A DNA stretch of 36,460 bases from an uncultured Prevotellaceae bacterium (GTDB lineage Bacteria; Bacteroidota; Bacteroidia; Bacteroidales; Bacteroidaceae), in the NCBI GenBank assembly GCA_900557555.1, contig USTH01000012.1, forward strand, positions 1 to 36,460. Direction: 5' to 3'. This document shows positions 1-5,741 of the stretch, one piece after another (the stretch's first letter is position 1; each line of letters starts with the position of its first letter). The notes under the pieces were generated by a model that ran no database searches, was not told where the DNA came from, and saw nothing but the letters and a program-made list of their open reading frames with translations. Position numbers and translations under genes: made by a program.

Positions 1-33
1 GACAGCCATGCCGTCATGTCTTCCCCGAAGATA

Positions 34-71
34 AAAGTGGGAAGTGCATAATAAGTTGCACTTCCCACTTT
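34..71. terminator. Perfect 15-bp hairpin, probable terminator of a gene left of the window
   Basis: The 15-base arm at 34-48 is perfectly complementary to 57-71 with an 8-base loop. On the plus strand the stem runs into TTTCTT; on the minus strand it is followed by TTTTATC, so it could work in either direction. One plus frame from the left edge stops at 32-34, directly before the stem, and another stops at 49-51 in the loop. The partial gene feeding into it cannot be identified from 33 bases. Confidence 0.6.
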
Positions 72-143
72 CTTGGTATGCATAGATACCAGGCTGTCCG
101 TTTAGATCGAAACAAACGGTCTGATGTTCGTCACTGGTTTGGG

Positions 144-167
144 ATAAGTCCTAACGACCGAATTGGG
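144..167 (-). repeat. Dispersed intergenic repeat, right-arm copy 1
   Basis: The 24 bases contain GTCCTAACGACCGAATTGGG, which is repeated exactly at 2447-2466 and 30445-30464. Read on the minus strand it lies just beyond the terminator hairpin of the DUF4254 gene. This copy also forms its own small inverted repeat, CCTAACG at 150-156 with CGTTAGG at 174-180. The family has no name that I recognise. Confidence 0.8.
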
Positions 168-187
168 TTTTAACGTTAGGAAACAAA

Positions 188-224
188 AACAGGCTGATAC
201 ACTATGGTGGTGTATCAGCCTGTT
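188..224 (-). terminator. Rho-independent terminator of the DUF4254 gene
   Basis: A perfect 15-base stem (188-202 with 210-224) surrounds a 7-base loop. It lies 25 nt past the minus-strand stop codon at 249 and on that strand is followed by a T-rich stretch (GTTTTTGTTT). This fits an intrinsic terminator. The plus-strand side also ends in TTTT, so it may be bidirectional. Confidence 0.85.
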
Positions 225-248
225 TTGAATGGTATATGTGTGGTGTTG

Positions 249-854
249 TTATTTTTTTGCGTAGAGAACAGGATTCGTTTCAGTGTCGTTATACATCTTC
301 ATTTGTTTGTAGACCTTCATGTATTTTTTTCCGTTAGCAATGTCTTCAATCAATGTGTTGATGGCAGAGGAAAGGTCTTTTTGCTGCTCAAGCAACACAT
401 TGAGTTTTGCTGCACATTTCTGACGGTGGTCAGCAGTGGCATCTTTCCGTTCGGCTTCAAGTCGCATGTGATAGATTTTCAATGCAAGGATGCTCAGACG
501 GTCAATGGCCCATGCTGGTGACTCTGTGTTGATTGTTGCATCAGGTAGTGGCGTAACGTCCTTGTAGAGTGTAAGGAAATAACTGTCGATGCGCTCAACG
601 AGGTCTGTGCGGTCTTGGTTTGACTTGTCGATGCGACGTTTCAGCACCAGAGCAGCTGAGGGCTCAATAGCGGGGTCGCGTATAATATCTTCAAAATGCC
701 ATTGCACTGTGTCAATCCAGCACTTGAGATACAGGTCGTGTTCTATAGTGCCTTTTTGATATGGGTTGTTGATTGGGGTGTCAACGTTGTCTGCTACGTG
801 ATAGTCATTTATCGCAGCCTCAAAAATCGGTTGGCAAAGTTTTGTAAATTCCAT
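249..854 (-). CDS. DUF4254 family protein
   Basis: A protein of 201 aa, recognised as DUF4254 from its conserved N-terminal half: a motif around KGTIEHDLYLKCWIDTVQWH, then DIIRDP and KRRIDKSNQDRTD. The family is widespread in Bacteroidetes and its biochemical role is unknown to me. There is no signal peptide or membrane segment; the protein is charged and mostly helical, so it is probably cytoplasmic. The start at 854 is preferred over an in-frame ATG at 899. A Bacteroidetes -7 element, TATCTTTG, lies at 884-877 on the minus strand, between the two candidates, so a transcript from it could only use the inner start. The gene is divergent from pdxB (84 bp apart) and ends in a strong hairpin. 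Family assignment is good; function is unknown. Confidence 0.9.
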   Translation of the reverse strand: MEFTKLCQPIFEAAINDYHVADNVDTPINNPYQKGTIEHDLYLKCWIDTVQWHFEDIIRDPAIEPSAALVLKRRIDKSNQDRTDLVERIDSYFLTLYKDVTPLPDATINTESPAWAIDRLSILALKIYHMRLEAERKDATADHRQKCAAKLNVLLEQQKDLSSAINTLIEDIANGKKYMKVYKQMKMYNDTETNPVLYAKK

Positions 855-876
855 AATTGTATATTGTAGTCGCTTA

Positions 877-884
877 CAAAGATA
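877..884 (-). promoter_or_regulatory. -7 element of the DUF4254 promoter
   Basis: TATCTTTG on the minus strand matches the Bacteroidetes -7 consensus TAnnTTTG. It ends 22 nt before the ATG at 854, implying a short leader of roughly 15 nt. No TTTG is visible at the expected -33 spacing. Confidence 0.6.
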
Positions 885-938
885 ATGTTTTATTTTCAAT
901 ATTGATATTAATTCGGTGAAAAAGACTAAATTCGCAGT

Positions 939-1988
939 ATGAAAGTTGTTGTAGACGATAAAATTCCTTATATCAAGACTGCGGCATCAAGGCTTTTTGA
1001 TGAGGTGGTCTATTTGCCAGGGACAGAGTTTAGAAACAGCCGTGAGGTGTGTGATGCTGATGCATTGATTGTAAGAACGAGAACCCATTGTGACTGCGAG
1101 TTGCTTGTCGGGACGAGTGTGAGGTTTATTGCTACAGCAACGATAGGCTTTGATCATATCAATACGTCTGACCTTGAACGGCTTGGTATCAGATGGACAA
1201 ACTGTCCCGGTTGCAACGCCTCTTCAGTGGGACAGTACGTAAGAAACGCTCTGGCCTTGGTCAGTAAGGCAGAGGGGCGCAGAATGGAGGATTATGTTGT
1301 TGGTATTGTTGGCTACGGGCATGTTGGGCACGAGGTGTACAAAGCCTTGCGTCAAGCAGGTTGCAGCATCCTGGTCAACGACCCTCCGCTGCAGGAAGTT
1401 GGGGAGGCAGATGTGGCGCTTGTTGAACTGAGCGACATTGCGAAAGAATGCGATGTTGTAACTTTTCATACTCCGCTGCAGACAGATGGCAACCATCCTA
1501 CATTTCATCTGGCAGACAGCGATTTCTTCGCACAGTTGGCGCGCAAACCTGTAATCATTAATGCAGCCCGAGGCGGAGTGGTTGACGAACAGGCTATGAT
1601 AAAAGCTTTCGGTTGTGGTATTATAGACAAAATGGTTGTAGATACGTGGGAAGACGAACCCAACATCAATCATGAGTTATTGAAAAAGGCAGCAATAGCC
1701 ACCCCACATATTGCAGGTTATTCCGCTGATGGCAAGAGTAATGCTACACGAATGGCACTCAGAGCAGTCTGCGAATTCTTCGGAATAGCGATTGATGACG
1801 AGTCTGAGTTTCTGAGACTTACTGCACCGCCAGCCCTTCCGCCAGATTGTATTCCTACGAGTGATGTGATGAATGATTGGCTTGCATTGTACAACCCCCA
1901 TGATGACTCGGGACGGCTGAAAGAACATCCAGAGCAGTTTGAGTGGCTCCGCGGCAACTATCCTCTGCGGAGGGAAGGGTTTGCGTGA
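939..1988 (+). CDS. pdxB: Erythronate-4-phosphate dehydrogenase (PdxB)
   Basis: The enzyme oxidises 4-phospho-D-erythronate in the DXP-dependent pathway of pyridoxal 5'-phosphate synthesis. The 349-aa protein is a D-2-hydroxyacid dehydrogenase: a Rossmann NAD site, GYGHVG, lies at residues 125-130. The catalytic trio is Arg211 (NAARGGVVDE), Glu240 (DTWEDEP) and His257 (TPHIAGYS). The HIAGYSxxGK signature at 257-266 separates PdxB from SerA and lactate dehydrogenases. The C-terminal part after about residue 290 corresponds to the PdxB dimerisation region; the protein is slightly shorter than the roughly 378 aa of E. coli PdxB. The gene is transcribed away from the DUF4254 gene. A weak -7-like TAAATTCG at 927-934 would leave almost no leader, so the promoter is uncertain. 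Confidence 0.95.
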   Translation: MKVVVDDKIPYIKTAASRLFDEVVYLPGTEFRNSREVCDADALIVRTRTHCDCELLVGTSVRFIATATIGFDHINTSDLERLGIRWTNCPGCNASSVGQYVRNALALVSKAEGRRMEDYVVGIVGYGHVGHEVYKALRQAGCSILVNDPPLQEVGEADVALVELSDIAKECDVVTFHTPLQTDGNHPTFHLADSDFFAQLARKPVIINAARGGVVDEQAMIKAFGCGIIDKMVVDTWEDEPNINHELLKKAAIATPHIAGYSADGKSNATRMALRAVCEFFGIAIDDESEFLRLTAPPALPPDCIPTSDVMNDWLALYNPHDDSGRLKEHPEQFEWLRGNYPLRREGFA

Positions 1989-2117
1989 ATGAGAGAGTTT
2001 ACGCATGCTTTCTGATGTTACGTGAGCGTTGTTCTGCTACTTGCTGCACATTGAGGGGTTAGTTGGCTGATAAGGTTTTTCCCAATAAGAAATACGAATT
2101 AAAGATTATTATGTGTT

Positions 2118-2348
2118 ATGGCAAATTTGTTAGATGAGATTACAGGGCCTGTTAATGACAATGGCCGTGATGTGCCAGTGTATTGGGACGAGTATCTGCC
2201 AGTCACCGGTAGTGGCTGTATGTTCATCAAAGAAGACAACGACAAGGAGGACTTCAAGAGCCACAGCCAGCGCATAGAGCACGTTAGCGATGTGCTCGGA
2301 GCCTCTAATTTTGAATTGTACAGAAGGCATATCGCATCAAAGATATAG
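2118..2348 (+). CDS. Hypothetical small acidic protein (76 aa)
   Basis: I do not recognise this protein. It is 76 aa, strongly acidic in the middle (FIKEDNDKEDFKSHSQ), with no signal peptide, membrane segment or metal-binding motif. Codon choice (GAC, AAC, GAG, AAG, TTC and CAG frequent in the middle) resembles the neighbouring real genes, which supports it being coding or recently coding. It sits alone between pdxB and the HU gene. No convincing promoter or ribosome binding site is visible, and a 7-bp hairpin (2349-2365) follows the stop codon immediately. The overlapping minus-strand frames of 114 and 66 aa look less plausible. It may be a lineage-specific gene or a remnant of a longer one. 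Confidence 0.45.
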   Translation: MANLLDEITGPVNDNGRDVPVYWDEYLPVTGSGCMFIKEDNDKEDFKSHSQRIEHVSDVLGASNFELYRRHIASKI

Positions 2349-2413
2349 GCGTTGAGTTTCAACGCTTGGTTCTGTGGCCCCGCTCTGCTTTTGTTTCGGT
2401 AGGGTATTCGTGA

Positions 2414-2466
2414 AACATCTGCTCTCCTAAAAACAAAATACAATAAGTCCTAACGACCGAATTGGG
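2414..2466 (-). repeat. Dispersed intergenic repeat, extended right-arm copy 2
   Basis: This 53-base segment is nearly identical to 3212-3266. Both share AACATCTGCTCTCCT, an A-run, ACAAAATACAATAAG and the CGAATTGGG end. It lies 17 bp beyond the HU terminator, read in the direction of the HU gene. No left arm partner is visible in the 100 bases to its left. Confidence 0.8.
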
Positions 2467-2483
2467 TTGGATGTAGGAAAAAT

Positions 2484-2520
2484 TAGAGCCTCTCGGGCTG
2501 TTAAGTCCGAGAGGCTCTTG
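2484..2520 (-). terminator. Rho-independent terminator of the HU gene
   Basis: A GAGCCTCTCGG / CCGAGAGGCTC stem with a loop of about 10 bases starts 19 nt beyond the minus-strand stop of the HU gene. It is followed on that strand by TAATTTTTCC. This is a classical intrinsic terminator. Confidence 0.9.
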
Positions 2521-2538
2521 TATTTGGAAATCCTAAGC

Positions 2539-2802
2539 TTAGTCGAGGATTCCTGCAGAAGCCTTAAACTTCATGATGGTCTTTGCTGGGATTTCAATCT
2601 TTGCTTTAGTCTGTGGATTGATACCTGTGCGTGCAGCGCGTGTGCTTGCGCTGAATGTTCCAAAACCAGGAAGAATAACTTTGTCGTTGGCCTTTACTGC
2701 TCCAGCAATTGTAGCAAGAGTGGTGTCAAGTGCGGCCTTGGCGGCAACTTTGGAAATGCCAGCGCCTTCAGCAATGGCGGCAATCAAGTCTGTCTTTTTC
2801 AT
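2539..2802 (-). CDS. hup: HU family DNA-binding protein
   Basis: HU is a small dimeric nucleoid protein that bends and compacts DNA. The 87-aa product is typical full HU length. It begins with MKKTDLIAAIAEGAGISK (helices 1-2). The central GFGTFS (residues 46-51) leads into the DNA-intercalating arm, where ARTGINPQT (56-64) carries the conserved RxGxNPxT motif and proline. The C-terminal helix follows. It is a single-gene transcript: a terminator follows, and a promoter with -33 TTTG and -7 GATATTTG lies upstream with an unusually long leader of about 60 nt. There is no Shine-Dalgarno sequence. HU and IHF are hard to separate by eye, but this length and sequence favour HU. Confidence 0.97.
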   Translation of the reverse strand: MKKTDLIAAIAEGAGISKVAAKAALDTTLATIAGAVKANDKVILPGFGTFSASTRAARTGINPQTKAKIEIPAKTIMKFKASAGILD

Positions 2803-2867
2803 AATTCAGAGATTTGTTAGTGAGTATTTCAGTTAATTTTCTTCACTCTAAATGAATGATGTTTATG

Positions 2868-2899
2868 CAAATATCGTAATATCAAAGTTTTCAACCAAA
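2868..2899 (-). promoter_or_regulatory. Promoter of the HU gene
   Basis: On the minus strand TTTG (2899-2896) is followed after 20 nt by GATATTTG (2875-2868). That is one mismatch from the Bacteroidetes TAnnTTTG consensus at near-ideal spacing. It predicts a leader of about 60 nt before the ATG at 2802. Confidence 0.6.
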
Positions 2900-3083
2900 T
2901 ATTTTGAGCAAAAAACATCAAAAAAACGTGTATTTTTCCGTGAAAAGGGAATATTTCTATGAATATGCCGATTTTATTGCCTTTAAATGTCTGTTGTATG
3001 GGTAAACATGAGTGAAATAACTGTATGAAGATTGTGCAGTGAACTATAAAATAATAGGGCCTCTTGTTGTTTCCGTGTTTGTA
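2900..3083. other. Gene-free stretch between the HU promoter and fold-back element A
   Basis: The gap between the HU start and the rhomboid start is about 560 bp. It contains the HU promoter, element A (3084-3266) and the rhomboid -7 box. In the remaining AT-rich 2900-3083 I see no ORF, hairpin or RNA gene. Confidence 0.6.
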
Positions 3084-3266
3084 CCCAAATCGGTCATTAG
3101 GTCGTAAATGACATATACTTTATTACTTTTTATTGCCTTTTGTTTTTTATAGGTCACCTGTTGCTTGTTTTTGTTCAAAAGAGTCCGCTATTATTCTCTT
3201 AAGCGACAAGCAACATCTGCTCTCCTAAAAAAACAAAATACAATAAGGCCTAAAGCCTGAATTGGG
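3084..3266. repeat. Fold-back (inverted-repeat) element A, 183 bp
   Basis: The ends are imperfect terminal inverted repeats. The left end is CCCAAATCGGTCATTAGGTC; the right end, reverse-complemented, starts CCCAATTCAGGC. Internal arms also pair: TTATTG, TTTTGTTTTTT and AGG (3130-3153) match 3224-3246 reversed. GTTGCTTGT (3160-3168) is a perfect match to ACAAGCAAC (3206-3214). No ORF lies inside. It resembles a small non-autonomous fold-back element or a structured intergenic repeat. Related copies lie at 144, 2414 and 30377. Confidence 0.75.
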
Positions 3267-3339
3267 CTAAATGCGTTAAAATTATAGAAAATCAAAATCC
3301 TATTGAGAGGGTGTGTACGTCGGTTTGAAATATAAATAC

Positions 3340-3347
3340 TAACTTTG
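3340..3347 (+). promoter_or_regulatory. -7 element of the rhomboid gene promoter
   Basis: TAACTTTG matches TAnnTTTG exactly and ends 15 nt before the ATG at 3363. A TTTG at 3324-3327 is too close to be the standard -33 box, so only the -7 half is well supported. Confidence 0.55.
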
Positions 3348-3362
3348 TCGCATAAATAGAAA

Positions 3363-4301
3363 ATGATTGTTGCTATGTTCAGACTTCCACCTATTACCAA
3401 AAATCTGCTGGTCATAAATATTCTGTTGTTTTTTGCGGCAGGGATACTGAGTAAAAATGGAATCAATCTCAACAACATTTTGGGGCTGCATTTTTTTAAA
3501 TCTGACAGTTTTGCACCGTACCAGCTGGTGACCTATATGTTTATGCATGCAAACTTCGAGCACATCTTCTTCAATATGCTTGCTTTTTGGATGTTTGGTA
3601 GGATATTGGAACAAGTTTGGGGTCCCAAGCGCTACCTGCTATTTTATTTTGTTTGCGGCATAGGCGCAGGTTTGTGTCAGGAGCTGGTGCAGTATGTGGA
3701 TTATGTAAGCCAGGGGCTTGCACAGTATTCCGAGGTTACAGACGGTACATCCAAGGTGCCGATGTCTGTATACTTGAATTCCTGGACTACTGTTGGAGCC
3801 TCGGGGGCGATATACGGCATTCTGCTGGGTTTTGGTATGTCGTTTCCCAACGAGCGCATATTGTTGCTTATTCCGCCAATGCCTATAAAGGCTAAATATT
3901 TGGTTATCGGTTATGCTGTTATTGAACTTTTGTCTGGTTTTGGCATAAGCAACAGCAACGTGGCACATTTCGCACATTTGGGCGGCATGTTGTTTGGGTT
4001 GATACTGATTCTCTATTGGCGTAAGGATGCTCGCAGAAAGGCCTACGGCTTTTCCTCATGGAAGGAATACTCTTCGAAGAAAAAGAGTTTCTGGGACCGA
4101 TTTAAGGAAAACAAGAGTGAAACAAAATTTCAGTCGGCAAAACCTGTGGAGAAACCTGAGCCTAAGACTGACCCTATGGACGAGCGAAGAGCCCAACAGG
4201 AAGAGATTGACCGTATTCTCGAAAAAGTTAAAAGATCAGGCTATAGTTGCTTAACCGAAGAAGAAAAAAGAACGATCTTTGATTTCAGAAATAAACGATG
4301 A
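3363..4301 (+). CDS. Rhomboid family intramembrane serine protease with DUF6576-like tail
   Basis: Rhomboids cleave transmembrane substrates inside the membrane with a Ser-His dyad. In this 312-aa protein the nucleophile is Ser147 in GASG (145-148) and the base is His205 in AHLGG. The oxyanion-side HxxxN motif is His67-Asn71 (HIFFN). About six hydrophobic segments lie between residues 12 and 218. After residue 220 a charged cytoplasmic extension of about 90 aa follows, ending in EEIDRILEKVKRSGYSCLT and EEKRTIFDF. I associate that tail with DUF6576, found on Bacteroidetes rhomboids. Met5 is an alternative start. The next gene begins 130 bp downstream. Substrates cannot be inferred. Confidence 0.93.
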   Translation: MIVAMFRLPPITKNLLVINILLFFAAGILSKNGINLNNILGLHFFKSDSFAPYQLVTYMFMHANFEHIFFNMLAFWMFGRILEQVWGPKRYLLFYFVCGIGAGLCQELVQYVDYVSQGLAQYSEVTDGTSKVPMSVYLNSWTTVGASGAIYGILLGFGMSFPNERILLLIPPMPIKAKYLVIGYAVIELLSGFGISNSNVAHFAHLGGMLFGLILILYWRKDARRKAYGFSSWKEYSSKKKSFWDRFKENKSETKFQSAKPVEKPEPKTDPMDERRAQQEEIDRILEKVKRSGYSCLTEEEKRTIFDFRNKR

Positions 4302-4431
4302 CACAGATGGCAGCTGCGTGGCAGGAATAAGCGGTGCGACTTGTTGCACAGTCTGTAATGACTACAAGCAGACGAATGTTAGCTTAGGGCGCGGCCATGT
4401 GAGTGGCGTGTGACCAACGGAAAAAGAGACC

Positions 4432-5529
4432 ATGAAACAGAAGAAAAACATAACTAACGGCATTACGGTTTTCTTTTCGAGTTTTTTTCTTGTTTTGAAC
4501 CTATTGTGTATTATACTTCTGCTTGTATCAGTTTTTGGTGGTATGATTAATCCTGAAAGGTTGTCTTGGTTGGTGTCGGTCACATTAGCGTTTCCTTTTC
4601 TGTTTGGTGTCACGTTTCTGTTTATGCTTTCATGGCTGGTGGTTTATTCGCGTAAATGGTTGTGGAGTTTTTTTGCTTTGGTTGCAAGTGCATTGGCTCT
4701 GCGTGACTATTGCCCTGTCAACGTTCCTCAACCTGTGCCCAAAGGATGCATAAAGGTAGAAACTTACAATGTCTACGGGTTTGGCGGGGCTTCCGAGAAT
4801 ACTGCTGAATATAAGGAGATGCTGGAGTATTTAAAGAATTCCGATGCCAATATCTTTTGTGCCCAGGAGACATCTTATTCCGAGGGGCGGAAAAAAGAGT
4901 TGGAAGATGCTATCTCGCATTGGAGGTATCGCGACACTGTGTATGTGGGCACGTCCTTTAGTGGACTGACCCTTTGTTCCGACTTCCCAATATTAAATCG
5001 CCATGTGACGACGTCGCCGTCTCTTGGTCATATCTGTGCTATATATAGGCTTAGGGTTGGACACGACACAGTGGTAGTCGTAAACAGTCATTTCGTATCG
5101 AATGCCATGAATGATGACGACAAAAAGGCGTATCGCGAAATGATATTGTCGCCAGAAGAAGAGCATGCTAAGAATGATTTTATGCGCCTGTGTAGCAAGG
5201 TAAATCGTGCTGGGCAAAAGAGAGCTGTTCAGGTAGATTCTCTGATGGACTATTTGGAGACGTTGGGTGATGTGCCTATTATAATGTGTGGTGACTTTAA
5301 CGACTCCCCCCTGTCGTATGTTCACCATCGACTGACCCGAAAACTCAATGATGCATATATAGCATCGGGCAACGGGCCGGGAATTTCCTATTACCGGTCA
5401 GGCATGTTCTTCCGTCTTGACAACGTGTTGTGCAGCCAACATTGGCGTTCTTTTGGTGCGGCGGTTAAATCTCACTATAAGATGTCAGACCATTATCCAT
5501 TGGAGGTGTATCTGAAACGTATGAAGTGA
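4432..5529 (+). CDS. Membrane-anchored endonuclease/exonuclease/phosphatase family protein
   Basis: This 365-aa protein has two to three membrane segments (about residues 13-36, 44-70 and 75-92), then an EEP-fold domain from about residue 105 to the end. Visible EEP motifs are VETYNVYGFGG (109-119), the metal-binding Glu146 in AQET, CGDFNDSP (Asp288 and Asn290) and the catalytic SDHYP (Asp353-His354) near the C-terminus. The fold covers DNases, phosphodiesterases and phospholipases such as sphingomyelinase. With the membrane anchor, an extracytoplasmic or membrane-proximal hydrolase is likely, but the substrate is unknown. The start follows an A/G-rich stretch, AAAAAGAGACC. No terminator is visible before the secDF promoter. 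Confidence 0.9.
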   Translation: MKQKKNITNGITVFFSSFFLVLNLLCIILLLVSVFGGMINPERLSWLVSVTLAFPFLFGVTFLFMLSWLVVYSRKWLWSFFALVASALALRDYCPVNVPQPVPKGCIKVETYNVYGFGGASENTAEYKEMLEYLKNSDANIFCAQETSYSEGRKKELEDAISHWRYRDTVYVGTSFSGLTLCSDFPILNRHVTTSPSLGHICAIYRLRVGHDTVVVVNSHFVSNAMNDDDKKAYREMILSPEEEHAKNDFMRLCSKVNRAGQKRAVQVDSLMDYLETLGDVPIIMCGDFNDSPLSYVHHRLTRKLNDAYIASGNGPGISYYRSGMFFRLDNVLCSQHWRSFGAAVKSHYKMSDHYPLEVYLKRMK

Positions 5530-5659
5530 CCTTCTCTTTATGCCCAAAAGGATGACAATTTGCGCTTAAATGAGTTGCCCTACCCATACTGCAGAGAGGT
5601 TTTTGCTGTAATTAGCTGATTTAACCCATTAGTATGTTAAACGGATTGAAAAAAAATGT

Positions 5660-5667
5660 TATATTTG
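5660..5667 (+). promoter_or_regulatory. -7 element of the secDF promoter
   Basis: TATATTTG is an exact TAnnTTTG match, 74 nt before the secDF start. The expected -33 position reads TTAA rather than TTTG, so the -33 box is weak. The predicted leader is about 65 nt and AT-rich. Confidence 0.55.
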
Positions 5668-5741
5668 CATGTCAATTTTTCCGGATTGAATAAGTTCGGG
5701 CGACGGAGTAAAAAATAATAACAACAAATAATTAACTAAAA

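Noticed and set aside
927..934. TAAATTCG as a pdxB -7 element
   Set aside because: One mismatch to TAnnTTTG and only 4 nt from the start codon, with no good -33 box; too weak to annotate.
2399..2412. GTAGGGTATTCGTG repeated exactly at 16891-16904
   Set aside because: A few 14-base matches are expected by chance in 36 kb, and the flanks do not align.
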